A stretch of DNA of 64,000 bases from Paenibacillus lutimineralis. GTDB taxonomy: Bacteria > Bacillota > Bacilli > Paenibacillales > Paenibacillaceae. Where the stretch lies: assembly GCF_003991425.1 (NCBI RefSeq), contig NZ_CP034346.1, positions 3,695,501 through 3,759,500 on the forward strand. The letters are read 5' to 3'. This document shows, piece by piece, positions 1-7,600 of the stretch. The position numbers were made by a program, and so were the translations under genes. The first letter of the stretch is position 1; each line of letters begins with the position of its first letter. The notes below the pieces were generated by a model that saw only the letters and a program-made list of their open reading frames with translations, did not search any database and was not told the origin of the DNA.

Positions 1-42
1 CGTATCATCTAAGTCAAAAATTATATGTTTGTATTTGTTCAT
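1..42 (-). CDS. HAD-superfamily hydrolase, N-terminal 14 codons only
   Basis: Reading the minus strand from position 42 to the window edge gives Met-Asn-Lys-Tyr-Lys-His followed by IIFDLDDT, the HAD motif I with the nucleophile Asp and the acid/base Asp two residues on. A ribosome site (AAGGGG, around 52-57) lies about ten bases before the ATG, so this is a true gene start rather than a chance match. The opening resembles YjjG-type noncanonical pyrimidine nucleotidases, but the rest of the gene lies outside the window, so only the superfamily can be called. Confidence 0.7.
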   Translation of the reverse strand, partial: MNKYKHIIFDLDDT

Positions 43-151
43 GATCTATACACCCCTTGGTAGTAATATATCCAAATTAAGAGAGAATCGCCCATCCATA
101 ACTTACCTGCCCTATTCTCCTTCCAGACATGTTAGAATGAAATTGCGAAAA

Positions 152-167
152 GTTACAACATTGTAAC
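152..167. promoter_or_regulatory. Perfect 7-bp inverted repeat upstream of the CAP gene
   Basis: GTTACAA, two bases, then TTGTAAC lies about 65 bases before the CAP-domain gene and after the divergent HAD gene start. A perfect dyad in the short region between two divergent genes is a reasonable operator candidate. No regulator is identified. Confidence 0.4.
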
Positions 168-229
168 CGGGATGTCATTTTTGAATTCCGTCGCGAACTC
201 AATACGATAACTTGGAGGGAATCAAGAAT

Positions 230-1057
230 ATGACCCATAAGAATCTGAAAACTCTATTCACAGGAAGTATGGCAGTAGCTGTTATTGCTGCTGGAGTAAT
301 TTTACCACAAGGAGGAAAAGCGGAAGCAGCCTCTGCTTCTAATATAGATTGCAATCAACCAACACAGCAGGTTCAAAAGGTTCAGCAAAAATGGGTGCAA
401 TTGAACTGGAATGGTAACTTGGACGATTTGAAATCTCTACTATCTCAGCTTCCTAATCTTGATCTGTCTAACCTGCCGGAGATTCAAAAACCAACAACTC
501 CGAGCGAGAAACCAAGTAACCCAGAACAAAAGCCATCGACAGGATCGGACTCATCTAATAACAATAATAACGAAACGCCAACAAAACCGACTACACCTAC
601 AACACCAACAAAGCCGACAACGCCAACAACACCTACAAAACCAACAGCACCAAGCGATAATAACAATGGCACATCCGGTCAAACGGACAATGCTTCCTTC
701 GCACAGCAAGTGGTGAATCTGGTCAATCAGGAGCGCAGCAAAGCCGGTCTTAAGCCGCTTACAGTTCAAGATAATCTGACTAAAGTAGCTGCAGCGAAAG
801 CAGCGGATATGCGCCAGAACAATTATTTTGACCACCAATCGCCAACCTACGGTTCTCCATTCGATATGATGAAGCAGTTTGGAGTAAGCTATAGCTACGC
901 AGGTGAGAATATCGCGAAAGGTCAACGTACCCCTGCTGAAGTCATGAACGCTTGGATGAACAGTGAAGGCCACCGTCAAAATATTATGAGTCCAAACTTC
1001 ACCAAGATTGGTGTGGCTTATGATAACGGCTACTGGGTTCAAGAATTTATCGGCTAG
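230..1057 (+). CDS. Secreted CAP-domain (SCP/PR1, YkwD-like) protein
   Basis: The start is the ATG at 230, nine bases after GGAGGGA (214-220); a TTG at 212 would sit on that ribosome site. The 275-residue product has a signal peptide (Lys/Arg-rich start, hydrophobic stretch, cleavage expected near AEA-AS, residue about 34), then a low-complexity linker (about residues 85-150) rich in Pro and Thr with repeated TPTKPTTP units and Asn runs. The C-terminal 120 residues are a CAP domain: NLVNQERSKAGLKPL, GENIAKG, WMNSEGHRQNIM and the closing KIGVAY strand. Bacillales proteins of this type (YkwD) are exported and of poorly defined function. The linker suggests a domain held away from the cell wall. 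Transcription is probably monocistronic. Confidence 0.9.
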   Translation: MTHKNLKTLFTGSMAVAVIAAGVILPQGGKAEAASASNIDCNQPTQQVQKVQQKWVQLNWNGNLDDLKSLLSQLPNLDLSNLPEIQKPTTPSEKPSNPEQKPSTGSDSSNNNNNETPTKPTTPTTPTKPTTPTTPTKPTAPSDNNNGTSGQTDNASFAQQVVNLVNQERSKAGLKPLTVQDNLTKVAAAKAADMRQNNYFDHQSPTYGSPFDMMKQFGVSYSYAGENIAKGQRTPAEVMNAWMNSEGHRQNIMSPNFTKIGVAYDNGYWVQEFIG

Positions 1058-1058
1058 T

Positions 1059-1300
1059 AAAGGTAATTCAAAAAGTCCGCTTTTGATCACGAAGTGAATC
1101 AAGAAGTGGCATCGGCATCGAATCTTGAATTCAGCCGGGTCTAAGCAGATGCTTACGAAGTTATGTTTCCTACGGAAACATCTCAGGTGCTCACGTACAA
1201 ACTACGTACGCTCTGCTCCTCAGACCCTAGCTTCATCCAACTGAAGCGTTTCGAAGAAACGCACATCGGAAGCATAAGCTTCGGTTCTGAAAACCGGAGT
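1059..1300. repeat. String of short perfect hairpins, repeat-like intergenic element
   Basis: The gap after the CAP gene has no open frame worth calling. It holds consecutive short inverted repeats: TGTTTCC/GGAAACA (1164-1180), CGTAC/GTACG (1194-1210), GCTTCA/TGAAGC (1230-1247), GCGTTTC/GAAACGC (1246-1262), GAAGC/GCTTC (1269-1282) and CGGTT/AACCG (1282-1296). Its opening, AAAGGTAATTCAAAAAGTCC, resembles AAAGGTTATTCAAAAAAGCT at about 44551-44570, so it may be one member of a dispersed family. Confidence 0.5.
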
Positions 1301-1350
1301 TTTGAATCTACTAATGATAAAAAGCTACACGCATAAATTCAGAAATACTA

Positions 1351-1385
1351 CAAATCCTAGGTACCAAGAAGGTGCCTAGGATTTG
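1351..1385. terminator. Bidirectional terminator between CAP gene and sensor kinase gene
   Basis: A 15-bp stem (1351-1365 with 1371-1385, one mismatch) around a five-base loop is built on CCTAGG. It lies between the convergent ends of the CAP gene and the kinase gene. Confidence 0.75.
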
Positions 1386-1392
1386 TATTTAT

Positions 1393-2460
1393 CTACTCCT
1401 CTTGTTGTTCTGAGCTTGTATACATCGACCTCTTCATCTCAATACAGAATCGGTAATCTCCTTGCTGATGATCCAGCCAAATCCGGCCACCATGCAGTTC
1501 GACAATATTTCTCGCGATCGATAAGCCTAGTCCATAGCCGGGTGGCATATACATATCATTCTGCTTAGGCTCCATCCTGTAGAACCGTTGAAATAGCAGT
1601 TCTTCCTGCTCTTTAGTAATCGGTTGACCTTGATTCTCTACCGATAGCTGTACATACTTCTCACCTGTAACCAGGCTGATCTTCACTTCGCCAGGCACCA
1701 GTGAGAACTTCGTGGCATTCATTAGCAGATTATCTATGGCTCGGACCATTTGCTCGACATCCATACTCATTATGACTGGATCGGGGCTTAGCTCCTGAAT
1801 CAAAGTAATTCCTTGTTCTCTCGCAACCGGTTCAAATTCCGAGACCATTTGCTCAATTAGACTATGAAAGTCTACCTCCTGGAGATTCAACTGAACATCG
1901 CCATGGGATAGACGTGTATATTCAAACAGATCATCAATCAACTTCTTGAGCTGCTGGGTTTTGTTGAACGCATTGTTAATATAGCGCGCCTCTTCCTGCT
2001 CATCCTGAAACGCCTGCTTCTTGAGCAAATCCAGATATCCAATAATACTAGTCAACGGAGTTCTCAAATCATGCGATACACTTGTAATTAAATCCATCCG
2101 TGAGATCTCCAGCTGCCGTTCACGTTCTACTTGCTCTTGTAATTGCTGAGCCATATGATTTACGTTCTGGGAGACGATTCCCAATTCATCCTGCCTCGAT
2201 ACGGGAAGCCTGTAATTCAAATCCCCGCTTGCTATGACCATCAATCCATTCGCGACTTGCCAGATGGATCTAACGATAGAACGAGTGAGGATAGTAAAGC
2301 AAACGATAAATATAACTATAAATAATATAAGACTTGTTAAGGTATTCGGGAATAGGGATATCACAAATGTTGTGACAATGAAGCTCAGAAAAATCGCCCA
2401 AATCAATTGGGTACGAATACTTTTCTTACCGCTGACAACCACCCAAATTTTATTTATCAA
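1393..2460 (-). CDS. Sensor histidine kinase, short-loop membrane type
   Basis: A TTG at 2460 preceded by GGGGAGTGGGG is the likely start (355 residues) and overlaps the end of the response regulator gene by 11 bases. Longer in-frame extensions merely read through that gene. Two adjacent membrane helices (about residues 15-37 and 40-62) leave almost no outside loop, so the signal is probably sensed in or at the membrane. A HAMP segment follows, then the HisKA box SHDLRTPLTSIIGY with the phospho-accepting His near residue 130, and an HATPase domain with N box NLLMNATKFS and G box GYGLGLSIARN. It should phosphorylate the regulator encoded just upstream. The stimulus is unknown. The cotranscribed lipid-type enzymes suggest an envelope signal, which is inference. 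Confidence 0.88.
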   Translation of the reverse strand: MINKIWVVVSGKKSIRTQLIWAIFLSFIVTTFVISLFPNTLTSLILFIVIFIVCFTILTRSIVRSIWQVANGLMVIASGDLNYRLPVSRQDELGIVSQNVNHMAQQLQEQVERERQLEISRMDLITSVSHDLRTPLTSIIGYLDLLKKQAFQDEQEEARYINNAFNKTQQLKKLIDDLFEYTRLSHGDVQLNLQEVDFHSLIEQMVSEFEPVAREQGITLIQELSPDPVIMSMDVEQMVRAIDNLLMNATKFSLVPGEVKISLVTGEKYVQLSVENQGQPITKEQEELLFQRFYRMEPKQNDMYMPPGYGLGLSIARNIVELHGGRIWLDHQQGDYRFCIEMKRSMYTSSEQQEE

Positions 2461-3148
2461 TACGATACCCCACTCCCCATACCGTTTTAATATATTGAGG
2501 ATTTCTTGGGTTGGCTTCAATCTTCTCGCGAAGGTTGCGGATATGGACCATAACTGTATTTTGGGAGTAATACGCGTGTTGCTCTTTCCACACCTTCTGA
2601 TAAATCTTATCGATGTTAAACACTTGCCCGCGATGGCTAGCGAGCAGTTCCAGGATCGCGAACTCAATCGGCGTTAGGGATATCTCTCTGCCTTTGACCG
2701 TAACGCGATAATAATCCTTGTTGATCACGAGGTCATCAATACAAATCTCGCCCTCATCAACTGCCTGGTTAGACACAGCGATATAATTTTGCCGCCTTAA
2801 CTGCACTTTGATTCTAGCTATTAACTCCAAAGGATTGAATGGCTTGGTCATGTAATCATCCCCGCCCATGGAGAGGCCGGTGATTTTGTCAAGGTCCTCT
2901 CCTTTTGCGGATAGCATAATAATAGGAACTCCCGAGCTCTCCCTAATTTTCAAGCAAGCCGAAATGCCATCCAAATTTGGCATCATAATATCCAGAATAA
3001 TCAAATGAATCTGCTCTTGCTGCAAGAGCTCCAATGCCTTCTTCCCATCTTCAGCCTGAACTACATGGTAACCTTCATTGCGGAGATAAATATGCAAAAT
3101 ATCGCGAATCTCCGGATCATCGTCAACAACTAAAATATTTACACTCAT
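2450..3148 (-). CDS. OmpR-family response regulator
   Basis: This is a 232-residue two-domain regulator. The receiver opens with NILVVDDDPEIRDI, has the phosphorylated Asp in IILDIMMPN and the Lys of YMTKPF. The DNA-binding half is the OmpR/PhoB winged helix, ending in NTVMVHIRNLREKIEAN and VWGVGYRI. The second of two tandem ATGs (3148) was chosen because it lies six bases after GGGGGG (3155-3160); the ATG at 3151 is only three bases away. It is followed without a gap by its kinase and preceded, 90 bases away, by a PAP2 phosphatase gene on the same strand. The direct repeats at 4550-4566 ahead of the operon are candidate sites for it. Confidence 0.92.
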   Translation of the reverse strand: MSVNILVVDDDPEIRDILHIYLRNEGYHVVQAEDGKKALELLQQEQIHLIILDIMMPNLDGISACLKIRESSGVPIIMLSAKGEDLDKITGLSMGGDDYMTKPFNPLELIARIKVQLRRQNYIAVSNQAVDEGEICIDDLVINKDYYRVTVKGREISLTPIEFAILELLASHRGQVFNIDKIYQKVWKEQHAYYSQNTVMVHIRNLREKIEANPRNPQYIKTVWGVGYRIDK

Positions 3149-3238
3149 CATAGACCCCCCAAGGGTTACTTCAAGCCGTTGCATCATAGATGACAACGTC
3201 AGTTTATTATTCTATCCAGAATTCAGCAAGCACCGATT

Positions 3239-3898
3239 TTATGGATTAGTCTGCTTGTTTATGACTTTTCCCGATTTCAAGCTAACCTCCAAGCATTTTC
3301 CTGTAATGAAATAGAGTACTTCCGCAATGAAAATTGCCGCTGCAATATCTAATACATAGTGCTGTTTAACAAACAAGGTTGAAAGTACGATAGCCACAAA
3401 CATGAAACTGGTAAAGAGGCGCATGAGTTTAGATAAGCCATTGCAATCCAGTGCTCCCCTCCAAATCAAGTAAGTCGTCAACACATGGATACTGGGAAAG
3501 CAATTAAAAGGATTATCTGTGAGATAAGTAAATCGCACCAGTGAATATAAAATCCCCTGCTCCGTAATCGGCGGACGAGGCACTGTCGTCTGGTAAAAGT
3601 AATATATGATATAGCAGACTATAAGTCCAAGACATAAGGCAATTAAAGTCCGATAATATGTCTTCCTGTTGTTCACTAAGATAACAATTAACATGATAAT
3701 GATAAATGGGTACCAGGACAGATAAGGAATAATAAACGCAGGAACAAACGGAATCTGTGCATCAAGATCGGTCATCAGATTATTTACACGCGTACCGTCA
3801 TGGTTTAAGACCATATAAAAGATGTTCAATATGGGAATTAACAGAATCCATAATAGAGGACGATACTTTATAAATTTGGAGGAAAAGGCTGGTGACAT
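3239..3898 (-). CDS. PAP2-superfamily membrane phosphatase
   Basis: About 219 residues with roughly six hydrophobic segments. The three-part phosphatase signature is visible: TTVPRPP, CFPSIHV (PSxH in place of PSGH) and STLFVKQHYVLD with the catalytic His and following Asp. Proteins of this family remove phosphate from lipid phosphates or transfer head groups, and this form resembles the inositolphosphotransferase-like branch. The gene starts at the end of the methyltransferase gene: the stop TGA and the tandem ATGs at 3901 and 3898 overlap, so the two are translationally coupled. The ATG at 3898 has the better spacing from GGGGGGG (3905-3911). The substrate cannot be told from sequence. Confidence 0.82.
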   Translation of the reverse strand: MSPAFSSKFIKYRPLLWILLIPILNIFYMVLNHDGTRVNNLMTDLDAQIPFVPAFIIPYLSWYPFIIIMLIVILVNNRKTYYRTLIALCLGLIVCYIIYYFYQTTVPRPPITEQGILYSLVRFTYLTDNPFNCFPSIHVLTTYLIWRGALDCNGLSKLMRLFTSFMFVAIVLSTLFVKQHYVLDIAAAIFIAEVLYFITGKCLEVSLKSGKVINKQTNP

Positions 3899-4482
3899 CA
3901 TTGTCCCCCCCTTTTTCTGCATACATAGACAAAAGCCGGCGGAACATTAAGAGGGACAAACTTGATCTCTTCAATATCGAATCGCCCAGCCAGCTGCTTC
4001 TTCATTTGGCGAGAATATTGAAAAGCGATGAACAGTCCCCCATCCTTGAGAGAAGCTATAATCTCATCAAGCAGATGGTCCCGCGTGGTCTGTGGAAAGT
4101 TAAAAAAGGGCAGCCCGCTGATGACGCAATCAAGCTGTTCTATCTTCTCCTGATTCATGACGTATTGTAACCGACAGGCGTCCCTGTAACATCCGTATTG
4201 TGCATATTGAAATCTTAGTTCTCTGTATAGAACGGGGTCCTTCTCAAATAGCAGCACACGTGTGTCCGCTTTCACCACCGTTCGAATATACTTCGTTATA
4301 GCACCTGTTCCAGCTCCAAGTTCAGCCACACTGTTAACTTCATCCCAGGAAACCGGCTCAACCATGGCTCTAGCCAGAAATTTTGAGCTAGGCGTCACAC
4401 TGCCAATCTGTCCAGGTGATCGTAGAAATTTATAGAAAAACAACGCTTTTTCTTGAATTAATTCACCAACACTTGAAATCAT
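3898..4482 (-). CDS. Class I SAM-dependent methyltransferase, phospholipid-methyltransferase-like
   Basis: This 194-residue protein opens with IGSVTPSSKFLARAM, followed by the SAM-binding motif I AELGAGTGAIT. The layout is typical of the KsgA/PmtA-like group, often annotated either as rRNA adenine methyltransferase-like or as phosphatidylethanolamine N-methyltransferase-like. The short length, the SVTPSS opening and the coupled PAP2 phosphatase favour a lipid substrate, but no catalytic residue proves it. A good ribosome site (GAAGGGGAGACG) precedes the ATG. It is the first gene of a four-gene minus-strand operon: methyltransferase, PAP2 phosphatase, response regulator, kinase. Confidence 0.75.
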   Translation of the reverse strand: MISSVGELIQEKALFFYKFLRSPGQIGSVTPSSKFLARAMVEPVSWDEVNSVAELGAGTGAITKYIRTVVKADTRVLLFEKDPVLYRELRFQYAQYGCYRDACRLQYVMNQEKIEQLDCVISGLPFFNFPQTTRDHLLDEIIASLKDGGLFIAFQYSRQMKKQLAGRFDIEEIKFVPLNVPPAFVYVCRKRGGQ

Positions 4483-4511
4483 TTATCGTCTCCCCTTCAC
4501 CATTTTTCATC

Positions 4512-4566
4512 ATCATAACGAAAACTTCTTCAGATCAAGCTAGGAAAAATCTGAATTAATTCTGAA
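4512..4566 (-). promoter_or_regulatory. Promoter and direct repeats before the methyltransferase-PAP2-two-component operon
   Basis: On the minus strand a -10-like TATGAT (4512-4517) lies downstream of two TTCAGA repeats whose starts are 11 bases apart (plus-strand TCTGAA at 4550 and 4561). Direct repeats with 11-base period just above a promoter are usual for OmpR-family regulators, and one is encoded in this operon. No good -35 box is present, as expected for an activated promoter. Autoregulation is inferred. Confidence 0.35.
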
Positions 4567-4633
4567 GATGTGGAAGGTAAGGCGGTGGCCTGCCTGCTAA
4601 GTGTACGGAACGTGAACAGAAACAGAAACAGAA

Positions 4634-4662
4634 AGAACCCGAAGATCGGAATCTCGGGTTCT
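4634..4662 (-). terminator. Terminator after the phosphoesterase-GH8 gene
   Basis: AGAACCCGA pairs with TCGGGTTCT (4634-4642 with 4654-4662), with AGAT/ATCT continuing the stem inside. It lies 17 bases beyond the stop of the minus-strand gene. The following minus-strand sequence is T-rich but interrupted, so the terminator is probable rather than certain. Confidence 0.55.
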
Positions 4663-4679
4663 GTTCATATAAGCTATTA

Positions 4680-7600
4680 CTATCTTGTATAGATACGATG
4701 GATCATAACTGCAACCTCTGCTCTAGTTGCCGACTCTAGCGGATGAATCGCTCGGCCGTCACCTAGAATAATACCTGCCTTGGCCAGTGAGGCCACACTC
4801 TCTACTGCATACTCAGTGAGCTTGGAGCTATCCCTGAATTTACTCAGATCAGCAGCGCTGCCTGCTTCGTTCATTTTACCGACCAGTTTGAGCGCTCTTG
4901 CCGTCAGCACCATCATATCCTGTCTCGATATTACCGCCTTCGGTTCGAACTTATTCCCGCCAATTCCCGTAGCAATTCCGAGCTGCTTGGCGATTCCGAG
5001 CGCCTCGTAATAATATGCGCCTGAAGCAACATCCGTGAAGTTAGCGTCGAAGTCGGCCTCCAGTCCAAGAGCTCGAACTAACAGTACTATAAAGTCTGCT
5101 CGCGAAATGTACTTACCCGGCTCAAAGGTGAACTCCGTCGTTCCCTTAATGATACCAGCACCAGCAAGTTCTTCAATCGCGTCCTTCGCCCACGAATATT
5201 TCTTCCCTACATCGCTGAAGCTCTTCTTCGCCGGTGCCGGGGTCTCAGGTTTCTTATCCGGTTCTGGCGTTACATCCGTGCCCGACCCTGGGGCTGTTGT
5301 CTTCGGCGGAGAGATCGTACCGCCGTCGTTGTTTCCTCCCGTGCTGCCACTAGGGCCTCCGCCCGACGATTGCAGCGTCATAACATATCTGATATTGCTC
5401 ATCTTCGACAAATTGCCTGCGGCATCAAAAGCAACGACAAAGTATTTATAGGTTGTGCCCGCAGATAGGCCCGTGTCTCTATATTCCGTCTTTGTTGTCG
5501 TGCTTATGACTTGATCATTACGGTATACTTTGTAGCCTGTTACTCCTAAGTTATCGCTGGATGGTGTCCATTTCAAATCCACCACCGTACTGGACACCGC
5601 CTCCGCTCTTTCGATCGTCGGCTCCGTAGGTGCTTCGGTATCTACAATGGTCGGTGTCCACCAATTGCCGGATACTACTATCATGCTAAGCAAGCGCAGA
5701 TTGTTGCCGAAATAGACGTCATCTTCGGTCCGCACCGCCGCATTATGATCCCACAGCTTATTTAGCCATTCCTGGTTGGAGGAATCGATCATCGCACTAA
5801 CCATAAGCGGAGCAGAGAATGTGATATCTCCATATTCCTCAAGTGCCTGGGAACCATCCAGTTTGTAACCGGCCAGGATCTGATCAGGATCGCCGTTTGT
5901 CACTCCACGAATCCAACGGTTAAGTGTGTTAAGCTGGTCCTTTGCCCGCGCATCTCCTGTTACAAGATAATCGGTGCCAATCCGCCACGGCGTACGTGAA
6001 GAATTATAGCTATAATCTCCATCGTATTCCGATTCGAGGAAGTTCGGCTCTGCAGGAACGAACTTACCGTCGGATTTCAATACAAAATCAGGAAGCAAGC
6101 CAGCATCTGGACTATAGCCAGAATACAATTCATTAATCATTCCATATGTCGTATCTACGACACGATCCCATTTGCTATCGCCCGTTACATTACGGTAATC
6201 CTTCATATGCTGCAGCATGAAATCGGAAGGACGTGTGGCGGCAGCCCACTTCCCACTCGTAGCCCAATCTGCAATTCTGAGCATCCAGTCGGTCTGGTTC
6301 ACTTCGTAGTCCATAATGGCGTTGATCACTTTTTTGGCCTCGACCAAGTAATTGATCTCTCCTGAACTGCCCCATTGGCTATCAGCCAGCAATAACGCAT
6401 AGGCAATATCCATATCGCCATCCGTTGCCGAATCAACACCATCGACATCAACGATCGCTGTCCCCGTATCGCCTTGTTTCCAAGCCATCAGATTCGGGTT
6501 TATTTCGCTCGGATGCGCTTTGAAGTAGCGGAACAAGCCGTCGAAGTACTTCTTCGCATCCGGATCATGCCCGCCCATCAGAGCGGTGATCAGCATTCCG
6601 TAGCCATGCGCTTCCGATACCGTGGTAGCCATATAGTTCACGCCGAGCTCCTCGTCGTACTCCTCCTCAAACCAATCCCCGTCGGCATACCATACATAAT
6701 ATTGAGCAGGATCAGATTTTTGGAGATAAGGATGCTTTTTCAAATATTTGGCCTTCCATTCGTCATACAAGCGCTCTACCGTCTGATCCATCTGCCCTTG
6801 TGTCACATGATTCGGCTTGATCGAGCCTTGCACATAACTCGTATGCTGCGGGAAGGCTTTGTGAGGTCCCTCCCCTTCTGAAGCTTGCTTCGTCTTTACA
6901 ACGATCTCATTGCTGGCCAGCGATTCAATGCCTTCGGCGTTAAAGGCCTTAACGATATAACGATAAGACGTGTCCGCCTTAAGGCCTATATCGTTATAGG
7001 ATGTCGCTTCCGTCGTTCCCGCGAGCGATCCATCGCGATAGATATGGTAGCCCAACGGACTAACTGTGCCTGGAGAAGCATTCCACGTCAGATTAATCTG
7101 GAACGCCGATGCTCCTGTGCCTTCCAAACTGCTTGGCGCGGAAGGCGGCTCCTGCTCGACTGGCCCTCCTAGCGTGCTGACCTCGACTGGAGCAGAATTA
7201 TCCCTTCTGCCTACGGATTTGATGATAAAATCATAATTTTTCCCCGGATTAATGCCTTCTACTGTGTAACTGTAGTCCGTCTGTCCCTCTTTAATCGTTA
7301 TATACTTGCTCCAATACGTCTTGATTTTATCGTTCTTCTCGTAGATTCTGAATCCTCTAACGGGTTCCTTGCTGTTCTTAGGAGCTGTCCAGGTAAGCAC
7401 TGCGTTGTTCCCCTTCAATGTAACCTTGGCTGCTTCCACCTGGTTCGGTTTGCTATCTGTCCTCTTGATCCCGTAGTGGTCGTAATCGATTAATCCGTTT
7501 CCGACGGCTTCAGCTTTCCCTTCATCTTCCACCGCTGCCGTATATGCTGTAAATTTCATCACCTGATCGGAAATCGAGACATCGGTGAACATTTTCTTCT

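Noticed and set aside
212-230. TTG at 212 as start of the CAP protein
   Set aside because: It would put the start on the ribosome-binding sequence; the ATG at 230 has correct spacing and gives a normal signal peptide.
484-1102. Open frames opposite and alongside the CAP gene linker
   Set aside because: Their Val/Gly- and Cys/Trp-rich repeats are reverse or shifted readings of the Thr-Pro-Lys linker repeats.
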